Shown piece after piece: positions 17,382 to 24,983 of a DNA stretch of 64,000 bases. The notes beneath the pieces are model-generated. The model was given only the letters and a program-made list of their open reading frames with translations, was not told where the DNA came from and searched no databases. The stretch spans positions 687,522 through 751,521 of the forward strand of contig NZ_JANIGO010000002.1 of assembly GCF_024518835.1 (NCBI RefSeq), in the 5' to 3' direction. Made by a program: the position numbers and the translations under genes. Numbering within the stretch: position 1 is the first letter of the stretch; each line of letters begins with the position of its first letter. Origin of the DNA: Limnobacter humi (lineage in GTDB: Bacteria > Pseudomonadota > Gammaproteobacteria > Burkholderiales > Burkholderiaceae_B).

Positions 17382-19106
17382 TCAAGCCGCCTCACCCACC
17401 ACCCGCAAGCGCTGGTAGGCGTTCCTTTCTGCCTCGTCAATGGGCACGATGTAGGGCTCAATGTCTTTTTTCTTCATCGACATTTCACCTTGTGCGTTTT
17501 TGTACAGCAGGGTGTGGCAGAACCAGTTGGCATCGTCACGGTCCGGGTGATCCACGTTGAAGTGGTACAGCCCCCAACGGCTTTCGGTTCGATACAGCGA
17601 CGACACAGCCGCCATCTCTGCGCAATCCAGAATGGAGGTGGCTTCCATCGCCCGCATCAATTCGTGCGGGTTGGTGGCCACCATGGCTTTCAGGTCATCG
17701 CGCACTTCCTGCAAGCGGCGCAGGCCGATCTGGTATTTGCGGGTCACCTTGGGCGGCTGCAGGTAGTCATTCACCAAGCGGCGTGTCTTGAATTCAATCT
17801 GATAAGGAGTCAGGCCCGAGGTGCGCAACAAGGGGGCTTCAATGCGGTCGTGTTCAGCCTGTATCTGGCTTTCATCCACCGGTGCAAAGTCGATGGTGGC
17901 GCAGTAGTCGGCGGCATTTTGGCCGCAAATTTTGCCGTACACAAACGCGCCCAACATGTAGTTGTGTGGCACGCTGGCGCAGTCACCGGCTGCGTACAAT
18001 CCCGGAATGGATGCTTCACCACGGGCGTTGATCCAGATACCCGATGCACTGTGGCCGCTGCAAAAACCGATTTCGGAAATGTGCATTTCAATCATTTCCT
18101 TGCGGTAATCATTGCCCCGCCCTTCATGGAACCGCCCACGGCTGGGCCGCTCGTTGGTGTGCAAAATGGTTTCAATTTCACCAATGGTTTCTTCGGCCAA
18201 ATGGTCCAGTTTGAGGAACACAGGCCCGTTGCCACTTTGTAGCTCGCGATAAAACTCCAGCATCATCTGGCCGCTCCAGTAGTCGCACTCAATGAAGCGT
18301 TCGCCCGCCGCGTTGGCGGTGTAGCCACCAAAGGGGCCCGTCACATACGCACAGGCCGGGCCGTTGTAGTCCTTGATCAGCGGGTTGATCTGGAAGCACT
18401 CCAGGTTGGCCAGCGCAGCGCCAGCGTGGTAAGCCATGGCATGGCCATCGCCACAGTTGGTGGGGTTTTCATAAGTGCCCATCAGGTAACCGGAGGCCGG
18501 TAAACCAATGCGCCCGGCGGCACCGGTGGACACCACAGCCGCTTTGCAACGGATCACATAAAAGTCAGCCGTGCGGCAATCAAACCCCATCACACCGGTT
18601 ACTTCGCCGTTCGTACCCGTGATCAACCGGGTCACCACCACACGGTTGGTGACCTCCACCCGGGTGCGTTTCAACTGGCGATACAACACGCGCTTCATGT
18701 GGTGGCCTTCCGGCATGGGCAACACATAGCTGCCCAAGTGGTGCACCTTGCGCACCGAGTAATCTCCAGTCTCGTCCTTTTCGAACTTCACGCCCCACTT
18801 GTCGAGCTCCTGAATCATGTCGAAGCTGTTGGCGGCATACGCCATCACTCCTTCCTGGTCCACAATGCCATCATTGGCAATCGTGATTTCCTTCACATAT
18901 TGTTCGGCCGTGGCGTGGCCGGGAATCACCGCGTTGTTCAAGCCGTCCATGCCCATGGAAATCGCACCGCTGCGCTTCACATTCGCTTTGTCGATCAACA
19001 ACACCTTCAGCTTCGGGTTTTTCTCCTTGGCTTTCACAGCGGCCATCGGGCCGCCAGTTCCACCACCAATCACCACCAAGTCGTATTCCAGATCAATCCG
19101 TTTCAT
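17382..19106 (-). CDS. AprA-like FAD oxidoreductase (fumarate reductase/succinate dehydrogenase flavoprotein family)
   Basis: 574-residue flavoprotein. FAD-binding motif DLVVIGGGTGGPMAAVKA at the N-terminus, then VKRSGAISMGMDGLNNA, which closely parallels the alpha subunit of adenylylsulfate reductase (RSGAVAQGLSAIN type) rather than succinate dehydrogenase. Also seen: AAVVSTGAAGRIGLP, GDGHAMAYHAGA and the late FAD segment PGLYAAGDCASVPHNYMLGAF. With the adjoining two-cluster ferredoxin it forms an AprBA-like pair. However, no sulfate adenylyltransferase, Qmo or Dsr genes are in view and the flanks encode an importer and NADPH-ferredoxin reductase, so the true substrate is probably not adenylylsulfate. 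Active-site residues need a structural alignment. Confidence 0.87.
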   Translation of the reverse strand: MKRIDLEYDLVVIGGGTGGPMAAVKAKEKNPKLKVLLIDKANVKRSGAISMGMDGLNNAVIPGHATAEQYVKEITIANDGIVDQEGVMAYAANSFDMIQELDKWGVKFEKDETGDYSVRKVHHLGSYVLPMPEGHHMKRVLYRQLKRTRVEVTNRVVVTRLITGTNGEVTGVMGFDCRTADFYVIRCKAAVVSTGAAGRIGLPASGYLMGTYENPTNCGDGHAMAYHAGAALANLECFQINPLIKDYNGPACAYVTGPFGGYTANAAGERFIECDYWSGQMMLEFYRELQSGNGPVFLKLDHLAEETIGEIETILHTNERPSRGRFHEGRGNDYRKEMIEMHISEIGFCSGHSASGIWINARGEASIPGLYAAGDCASVPHNYMLGAFVYGKICGQNAADYCATIDFAPVDESQIQAEHDRIEAPLLRTSGLTPYQIEFKTRRLVNDYLQPPKVTRKYQIGLRRLQEVRDDLKAMVATNPHELMRAMEATSILDCAEMAAVSSLYRTESRWGLYHFNVDHPDRDDANWFCHTLLYKNAQGEMSMKKKDIEPYIVPIDEAERNAYQRLRVVGEAA

Positions 19107-19118
19107 GTTTCACCTCGC

Positions 19119-19880
19119 TCAGGACCGGTTGATTCGCAAGCGATACTGGAATGCATCGCCCCTCAAATACAGGTATTCAAAATCGAGGGGCACTTCACCA
19201 GCATGGGTCAAACGCTCCATGCGCAGCAAGGCACTACCCTCGTTCACTCGCAATTGATGTGCCAGCGTTTCGTCGGCTGTGATGGCCTCAATCTGCAGGT
19301 CGGCATGGGTCAGGTTGTGACCCAAATCATTTTCCAGAATGGCAAACACATCCCGCACGGCCAAGTCTTCCTGAACCAGTCGTTCGCCCAAGGTTTGGGG
19401 GAAATAACTCACATCCAGCGACAGTGGTTCGCGATTCAGAAACCGCAAGCGCTGAAGCTCAAACACCGGTTCACCCGGCTTGATGTGCAGCCGACTGGCC
19501 ACCTGCACCGTGGCGGCGACCACTTTGGCGCTCAGCACCCGGGCATGGGTTTCGTAACCCGACTGGCCCATGGCCTCGTTGAAACCCTGTAATTTGGACA
19601 GACTTTGAAACGCTTTGGGTTTGGACACAAAGCTGCCCTTGCCCATCACCTTGAAAATCAGACCTTCTTTTTGAAGATCACCCAAAGCCTGCCGCACGGT
19701 GATGCGGCTCACGCCGTACTGCCGAATCATTTGCGCCTCGGAAGGCATTTGCGAATGGGGCGGGTAGGTGCCATCCAGAATTTGCTCCCGGAGCGCTTCT
19801 CGCACCTGCGTGTACAGGGGCATGTTGACGACGGAGTTCGTCAGTGGAACCACCTGGGAAGACGCTGTTGAATCCTTCAT
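19119..19880 (-). CDS. GntR-family (HutC/UTRA) transcriptional regulator
   Basis: 253 residues: winged-helix GntR domain at about 15-80 (MPLYTQVREALREQILDG, then QYGVSRITVRQALGDLQKEGLI) and a UTRA effector domain at about 100-245 (RFLNREPLSLDVSYFP, then PLDFEYLYLRGD). It would repress the operon and release DNA upon binding a small ligand, probably the transported compound or its product. Start chosen at ATG 19880; two GTG codons just upstream are alternatives. It is the first gene of the operon, 12 bases before the flavoprotein. A tandem 10-base repeat lies just upstream. Confidence 0.92.
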   Translation of the reverse strand: MKDSTASSQVVPLTNSVVNMPLYTQVREALREQILDGTYPPHSQMPSEAQMIRQYGVSRITVRQALGDLQKEGLIFKVMGKGSFVSKPKAFQSLSKLQGFNEAMGQSGYETHARVLSAKVVAATVQVASRLHIKPGEPVFELQRLRFLNREPLSLDVSYFPQTLGERLVQEDLAVRDVFAILENDLGHNLTHADLQIEAITADETLAHQLRVNEGSALLRMERLTHAGEVPLDFEYLYLRGDAFQYRLRINRS

Positions 19881-19903
19881 CACCACCCCGCTGCACCATA
19901 CTT

Positions 19904-19922
19904 GTTATGACAGGTTATGACA
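19904..19922 (-). promoter_or_regulatory. candidate operator: tandem direct repeat upstream of gntR
   Basis: Two head-to-tail copies of TGTCATAAC (read on the minus strand) with a 10-base period lie 24 bases upstream of the gntR start, in the 59-base gap between yeiH and gntR. A 10-base period puts both on one face of the helix. GntR sites are usually inverted repeats, so this could instead be an activator site or chance. Confidence 0.35.
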
Positions 19923-19939
19923 TGCAAATGCCGTGCCAA

Positions 19940-20959
19940 TCATGTTGCACTGCACTGGTGCGCCAGCACCCCACCGATTACCCACAATTGCGCGCACAGG
20001 GCAGCACCCAGCACCCACACTTTCCAGCCTGCCGACTTCAAGTCGCTCCAGCGAGTGGACAGCCCAAGTGCCGCCAAACCCAACGCCAAAGCGCATTGCG
20101 CGATCGGGTTCAACCAGACCATGACCGATGCAGGCACCCAAGCCATGGAATTCAGCAACACAGCCAATACAAACCCCCACAGGAAAACCGGCACACGGGT
20201 GTTGGTCGCCGACTGGCCCTCGAATGGTGCAGCGCGCAACACCACAACCAGGGCCGGTGCCAACAAAAAAACCCGCATCATTTTGTCCAGCACCGCCACC
20301 GGTGCACTGTGCGCGCCCACAAACTGTGCAGCAGCCACCACGTGCCCCATTTCGTGAATGGACAAGCCGAACCAGGCACCGGCCTGCACATCGCTCCACT
20401 GCCAATGCACCGCCAGCCAGGGCAAAGCCACCATACTGACCATGCCAAACACCAAGGCAGTGGCCAAGGCAGCCGCCGTCTCATCACTGCGCCCTTTCCA
20501 GCCCGACTCGGTGGCTGCAATGGCTGCTGCGCCGCAAATGGCACTGCCCATACCCACCAGCAAGCGCTGACGGGGCGACAAACCCAGCCACCGCCCCAAC
20601 ACCTGAGCAGTGCCCAAGGTGCTCACCACCATCAGTACGGCCGAGGCCATGCCCCACACACCCAGCCCCAACACTTCCGACAAACTGATTTGAAAGCCAA
20701 AGAGGGCAAGCCCGGTGCGCAATGCGGTGGTTTTGCACCAGCGCAGCCCTGGATCGCTCGCCGCTGGTGCGGGCAAACCGCTATTGGCCCACAACACGCC
20801 CAAGGCCATCACCAGCGGCAACAGGCCCAAGCCGAGCGATTGCGCCTTGAAAGGCACCGCCAACAGCCAAGCCAGCGCTGTCAATGCCGCACACAACAGG
20901 ATGCCCGTGAACCCCCGCAGGGTGAACCGGCTCTCAATCGGCTGGGAAATAACACGCAT
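19940..20959 (-). CDS. YeiH-family (UPF0324) putative sulfate/anion exporter
   Basis: 339-residue membrane protein with about ten hydrophobic segments. Family signatures: LRTGLALFGFQIS, GMGSAICGAAAIAATE and GLSIHEMGHVVAAA, DKMMRVFLLAPAL near the later half. Annotated in the family as a putative sulfate exporter; transport substrate is not firmly established. It lies 59 bases upstream of the GntR operon on the same strand and is divergent from a LysR gene, the same yeiE-yeiH arrangement as in enterobacteria. Next to a putative sulfur operon it may dispose of sulfite or sulfate. Confidence 0.88.
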   Translation of the reverse strand: MRVISQPIESRFTLRGFTGILLCAALTALAWLLAVPFKAQSLGLGLLPLVMALGVLWANSGLPAPAASDPGLRWCKTTALRTGLALFGFQISLSEVLGLGVWGMASAVLMVVSTLGTAQVLGRWLGLSPRQRLLVGMGSAICGAAAIAATESGWKGRSDETAAALATALVFGMVSMVALPWLAVHWQWSDVQAGAWFGLSIHEMGHVVAAAQFVGAHSAPVAVLDKMMRVFLLAPALVVVLRAAPFEGQSATNTRVPVFLWGFVLAVLLNSMAWVPASVMVWLNPIAQCALALGLAALGLSTRWSDLKSAGWKVWVLGAALCAQLWVIGGVLAHQCSAT

Positions 20960-21008
20960 GGTTGCCTGGGTTTAAAGTAACGCTCAAGTCACATCATGGT
21001 GATTTTTT

Positions 21009-21045
21009 AATCATTCTTGTAGATAATGATTTTTACTTATTCATT
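21009..21045. promoter_or_regulatory. overlapping inverted repeats, likely LysR-type operator
   Basis: In the 100-base AT-rich gap between the divergent yeiH and LysR genes, AATCATT (21009-21015) pairs with AATGATT (21025-21031), and AATGA (21025-21029) pairs with TCATT (21041-21045) across an 11-base spacer. Three half-sites at about 16-base steps match the layout of LysR recognition and activation sites (T-N11-A). Confidence 0.55.
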
Positions 21046-21059
21046 ACTTTGAGTTATAC

Positions 21060-21947
21060 ATGAACCTACACTTGTTGAAATTGTTTGTGATGGCGGTTCG
21101 AGAGCAAGGCTTTACACGGGCTGCTGATGCGCTGCAACTCACACAGCCAGCCGTGTCCAAGGGGGTGCGGGAGCTGGAAGAGCAATTGGGAACCACACTG
21201 CTGGAGCGGCAAGGCAAGCGCTTTCGAACCACCGAAGCAGGCCAGGTGCTGTACGACTACGGACGGGCCTTGCTGGCCATTGAACGGGAGGCTTCCGAGG
21301 TGTTGCGAGGTTTTCGGAACCTGCAGCGTGGCACGCTGGTGATTGGTGCCAGCACCACGGTGGCCGATTACTGGCTGCCCGCCATCATCGGAATGTTTTT
21401 AAATCGATACCCAACCATAGAACTGAAACTGCGCAGCGCCAATACCGACACCGTGCGCAACTGGTTGCTCGATTGTTCGATTGATGTCGCTCTGGTTGAG
21501 GGTGCCATTCACGACCCTGCCGTGGAAAGTCGCCCTTGGCGAACCGAGGACATGGTTTTGATTGCACCGGCTCAACCGGCACAAACCAGCAAACGGCTGA
21601 ATCTGGAAGAAAGCCTCTGGATGGTACGCGAACCTGGTTCTGGCAGTCGCGAAGCGGCTGAGCAAGCCCTGCATGAATTGGGCATTGAGCGCCCCAAGCT
21701 GGTGGAGCTCAACAGCAATGAAGCCATTTTGCACACCGTGGCGGCGGGCTGTGGGGTGGGGGTGGTTCCAAAAATCATGGCTCGGGATGCCTTGGCTTTG
21801 AAACGGGTTCGCCGCCTGCACCCGGCTGGTGTGCAATTGAAGCGAACCCTGTACCGCTTGCGGCTACCCAACAGGCCTCAAAGCAATGCTGCATTGGCCT
21901 TTGAAGCGCTGTTGGGGGAGTTGAGCCGACCTCAAAAAATATCCTGA
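21060..21947 (+). CDS. LysR-family transcriptional regulator (YeiE/CbbR-like)
   Basis: 295 residues. N-terminal helix-turn-helix (FTRAADALQLTQPAVSKGVRELEEQLGTTLLER) and a type II periplasmic-binding-like effector domain (LVIGASTTVADYWLPAIIG, then VREPGSGSREAAEQAL and TVAAGCGVGVVPK). The GASTT ligand-loop form is shared with CysB/YeiE/CbbR-type regulators. Divergent from yeiH, which it probably controls through the repeats in between. The 3' end overlaps the converging CigR-like gene by 16 bases. Confidence 0.92.
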   Translation: MNLHLLKLFVMAVREQGFTRAADALQLTQPAVSKGVRELEEQLGTTLLERQGKRFRTTEAGQVLYDYGRALLAIEREASEVLRGFRNLQRGTLVIGASTTVADYWLPAIIGMFLNRYPTIELKLRSANTDTVRNWLLDCSIDVALVEGAIHDPAVESRPWRTEDMVLIAPAQPAQTSKRLNLEESLWMVREPGSGSREAAEQALHELGIERPKLVELNSNEAILHTVAAGCGVGVVPKIMARDALALKRVRRLHPAGVQLKRTLYRLRLPNRPQSNAALAFEALLGELSRPQKIS

Positions 21948-22450
21948 ACAGCATCCACCACAATGGATGTACCCACCGCAATCAGCAGCAGGTCTGCACC
22001 CATTTGCACATATTTGTGCCCCGCAGGTGGCGCAGGCAGGCGAATTCGCAGTTCATTGGGCACATCGTAGTAACGCAGGTCGCGTGGCAGGGCCTGGCCT
22101 TTGTGCCACTTGCGAGCCTGACCGGGTGGCTGGCAACCATTGCCTTTCTTGGCCAGTCCGGGGGGACAATGGCCTTTGGCCGCCTGACCGCCGTAATAAT
22201 CGCGAACCGTGCGAATATCCGCGCCACCAAAACTGAAGTTAATCGATGCATTGATGCCGCCCGAATCACGGCCACCACGGTCTCGGTAGCGGTCGTTGTC
22301 GTCACCGCGCCGGTCCTCCTGTTGATCGCCCCGGTCTTTGTGCTTGCCATGTCCATGGCCTTTCTCTGGTTTGTCGGCATAGGCCATGCCCACCATCATG
22401 CCCAGGCCGAGCAGACCTGCTGCCGCCAATCGAATGCTTGAGTGCTTCAT
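21932..22450 (-). CDS. exported RcnB/CigR-like protein
   Basis: 172 residues: signal peptide (cleavage near AYA-DKP), then a His/Asp/Arg-rich segment (GHGHGKHKDRGDQQEDRRGDD), then a conserved block CPPGLAKKGNGCQPPGQARKW typical of CigR/RcnB-family proteins, and a C-terminal hydrophobic stretch (ADLLLIAVGTSIVVDAV) that may anchor it. CigR is an anti-virulence membrane protein in Salmonella and RcnB a periplasmic metal-homeostasis protein; which role applies here is unknown. An AAAGGA site precedes the ATG. Its 3' end overlaps the LysR gene by 16 bases. Confidence 0.8.
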   Translation of the reverse strand: MKHSSIRLAAAGLLGLGMMVGMAYADKPEKGHGHGKHKDRGDQQEDRRGDDNDRYRDRGGRDSGGINASINFSFGGADIRTVRDYYGGQAAKGHCPPGLAKKGNGCQPPGQARKWHKGQALPRDLRYYDVPNELRIRLPAPPAGHKYVQMGADLLLIAVGTSIVVDAVQDIF

Positions 22451-22587
22451 GGGTCGTGATCCTTTACAAATGGTTTTGTTGTTTCAGTCGATGGTTACAC
22501 TGCAATTCAATTGTAAGCCAGTGCGTGAAATGAATGCGCCTATAATGCAGGCATCAGCGCCGCCATGGCGCCCATCGCTTGATTGCC

Positions 22588-23895
22588 ATGAACAACCCCA
22601 CCAGCCTGCTGACCTACCTCAGGTCCAGCCGTGACAACACGCTGGCTTTGATCAACAGCCTGAGCGCCGAACAATTGCAGGTGCCCTATCACCCCGGCAT
22701 CAATCCCCCGGTGTGGGAAATGGGCCATGCGGCATTTTTCTTTGAGCGCTTTCTTTTTCAAATTCTGGACAAGGCACCCTCGGTCAACCCCGCACTGGAC
22801 GACATTTGGGACTCGTTTGAACTGGCCCATGACGACCGTTGGAATCCCGGTTTATTCCCCAACAAAGTCGAGACCGAGGCTTATTTCAATTTCATTCTGA
22901 ACAAAGTCGAAAACCGCATTCAGTCCAAACCCCTGACAGCTGAGGACCTGTACCTCTACAAATACGCCCTCTTCCACCTCAACATGCATGTGGAGTCGTT
23001 GATTTGGTGCAGGCAGACCGTGGGATACCCACCACCGCCCAGCGCCCAAGCACCCAGAAGTGAACCCTCGTCGATACCGGTCGCGCTGGGTGATGCCGAA
23101 GTTCCGTCGGGCGTTTACCGCATCGGCATGCCAGCACAGTCGGCAGACCATGCCGGTGCCGACTTTTGCTTCGACAACGAGAAACCTGGCTTCTTGAAAT
23201 CAGTGCGGGGCTTCCACATTTCAAAAACGCTGGTAAGCAATGCGGAGTTTTTGGATTTTGTTGAAGCGGGTGGCTACGAAAACCAAACACTCTGGGGCTT
23301 GGGTGGACAGCGCTGGCTTCGCCAACACGCCCTGCAACATCCGCAGTACTGGAAGTGTGAAAACGGCCAGTGGATGGAGCGCCATTTTGATCTGTGGCTG
23401 CCCCTGCAACTCGACGCCCCTGTGAAGCATGTCAGCTATTGGGAAGCCCAGGCCTACTGCAAATGGGCTGGTCGAAGACTGCCCACTGAGGCGGAGTGGG
23501 AAGTGGCCGCCTTGGGAAATCGGGAGGGTGAGCCGTTCAAAACGCTTCCCTGGGGTCGCGAGATGCAATCCAACCGGGTCGACATGGATGGCACCCACTT
23601 TGCCCGCTTGCCGGTGACCGCCCTGTCCGAAGGCGACAGTCCGTTCGGCTGCCGACAAATGATCGGTACGGTGTGGGAATGGACATCCGACCAATTCATG
23701 CCTTACAACGGCTTTTCCGTGGACATGTATCCATTCATGTCCACACTGCAGTTTGGTGATCACAAAGTGGTGCGGGGCGGGTCGTGTGCCACCTCGTCCA
23801 TGTTGATCCGCGGCACCTACCGCCAAGCCTATCTGCCCGAGCGCAATGATGTGTATGTTGGTTTCAGAACCTGCGCCCTGGGTACCCTCTCTTAA
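22588..23895 (+). CDS. EgtB/SenA-type non-heme iron sulfoxide or selenoxide synthase
   Basis: 435 residues: N-terminal DinB-like helical domain (about 1-140) and C-terminal FGE-sulfatase (SUMF1) domain (about 160-430). Iron ligands fit the family: His in PPVWEMGHAAFF and the pair in HLNMHVE. The C-terminal domain shows HVSYWEAQAYCKWAGRRLP, TEAEWEVAA, GTVWEWTSDQF and VVRGGSCATS. EgtB joins a thiol to hercynine for ergothioneine; SenA does the equivalent with a selenosugar for selenoneine. No histidine methyltransferase (EgtD) or SenB gene is adjacent, so the product is open. ATG 22588 is preferred over TTG 22579. The next gene starts 28 bases later and may be cotranscribed. Confidence 0.82.
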   Translation: MNNPTSLLTYLRSSRDNTLALINSLSAEQLQVPYHPGINPPVWEMGHAAFFFERFLFQILDKAPSVNPALDDIWDSFELAHDDRWNPGLFPNKVETEAYFNFILNKVENRIQSKPLTAEDLYLYKYALFHLNMHVESLIWCRQTVGYPPPPSAQAPRSEPSSIPVALGDAEVPSGVYRIGMPAQSADHAGADFCFDNEKPGFLKSVRGFHISKTLVSNAEFLDFVEAGGYENQTLWGLGGQRWLRQHALQHPQYWKCENGQWMERHFDLWLPLQLDAPVKHVSYWEAQAYCKWAGRRLPTEAEWEVAALGNREGEPFKTLPWGREMQSNRVDMDGTHFARLPVTALSEGDSPFGCRQMIGTVWEWTSDQFMPYNGFSVDMYPFMSTLQFGDHKVVRGGSCATSSMLIRGTYRQAYLPERNDVYVGFRTCALGTLS

Positions 23896-23923
23896 ATCGT
23901 GGTCTTTACGTCAGGACACTTTC

Positions 23924-24973
23924 ATGAAAACCCGCATCACCGAACTGCTGAATATTGAACATCCCATTGTCTGCCCTGGCATGACCTATGTGGCCAACTC
24001 CACCCTGGTGGCGGCCACCAGCAATGCGGGTGGTTTGGGTATATTGGCCATTGGCCACCTCACCCCCGACGAAACCCGGGAGGAAATTCGGCGCGTGAAA
24101 AGCCTGACCAACAAACCCTTTGGCATTGGTTGCGCCCTGATGATGCCGGGCGCTTGGGATAATCTGGAAATCGCGCTGCAAGAGCAAGTTCCCGTGATCA
24201 ACTTCTCGCTGGGCAACGGCTCGGAAGTGTGCAAGCGGGTGCATGCCTATGGTGGCAAAGTGATTGCTACCGTGGTGAATGCCAAACACGCATTGGGCGC
24301 TGAAAAGGCCGGTGTGGATGCCCTGCTGGTGACCGGCCACGAGGCAGCGGCACACGGCGGGTCGGTTACATCCCTGGTGCTGGTGCCCGCCATTCGCCAA
24401 ATTACAACATTGCCCATCATTGCTGCAGGCGGTTTCAGCAGCGGAAGCGCTTTGGTTGCAGCGTTGTCGTTGGGTGCCGATGCCGTGGCCATGGGCACAC
24501 GCTGGGCGGCCACACAGGAAAGCCCGGTGCACGACAACACCAAACAGGCGATTGTGGCCAAAGATGTGTTTTCCACCATTTACTCCGCCAACTTCGACAC
24601 CCTGCCCTGCCGCGTGATGGACACACCCCATGCCCGGGCAGTGACCAAAAAGCGGTTGTCCTTCGGTCGTGCTTTGGCAAGGGCCTTGAAGGCTGCGCGT
24701 GACAATGGCAAATCACTGGTGAGTATTGTGCGCATGGCTTTGCAGCAAGGCCTGAAGGACACCCTGACCCTGACCTTTTTTGGTGCTGCAGTGGGCTCCA
24801 TTCGCAGGGCCACCATCGATGGCAACTTGAGCAATGGTGTTCAGTTGATTGGTCAGGCACAAGGTTTGGTGCACGACATTCCCACTGTCCAGGCACTGAC
24901 CGATCGCATCATGAACGAGGCACGGGCCAGCTGTGCCAGCCTGGCCCGTTTTGCAGATCAAGATCTGGTTTAG
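23924..24973 (+). CDS. NAD(P)H-dependent flavin oxidoreductase, nitronate monooxygenase family
   Basis: 349-residue FMN TIM-barrel enzyme of the nitronate monooxygenase/2-nitropropane dioxygenase family. Signatures: EHPIVCPGMTYVANSTLVAATSNAG (start), TGHEAAAHGGS (catalytic His region), IIAAGGFSSGSALVAALSLGADAVAMGTRW (FMN phosphate binding). Start ATG 23924 with an AGGA site, not the 26-residue extension from 23846, which overlaps the upstream gene. The real substrate in this family is often uncertain; an enoyl reductase role is an alternative. Convergent with terC, only 10 bases away. Confidence 0.88.
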   Translation: MKTRITELLNIEHPIVCPGMTYVANSTLVAATSNAGGLGILAIGHLTPDETREEIRRVKSLTNKPFGIGCALMMPGAWDNLEIALQEQVPVINFSLGNGSEVCKRVHAYGGKVIATVVNAKHALGAEKAGVDALLVTGHEAAAHGGSVTSLVLVPAIRQITTLPIIAAGGFSSGSALVAALSLGADAVAMGTRWAATQESPVHDNTKQAIVAKDVFSTIYSANFDTLPCRVMDTPHARAVTKKRLSFGRALARALKAARDNGKSLVSIVRMALQQGLKDTLTLTFFGAAVGSIRRATIDGNLSNGVQLIGQAQGLVHDIPTVQALTDRIMNEARASCASLARFADQDLV

Positions 24974-24983
24974 ACCAGGCGGC

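Noticed and set aside
16998-18242. Long plus-strand ORF (414 codons) opposite the AprA-like flavoprotein and its ferredoxin
   Set aside because: It lies antisense to two intact genes with clear family motifs, its translation is His- and Gln-rich low-complexity sequence typical of antisense frames, and no ribosome site precedes it.
24974-24983. Terminator between the nitronate monooxygenase-like gene and terC
   Set aside because: The convergent gap is only 10 bases and has no stem; transcripts must end within the neighbouring coding regions or by other means.
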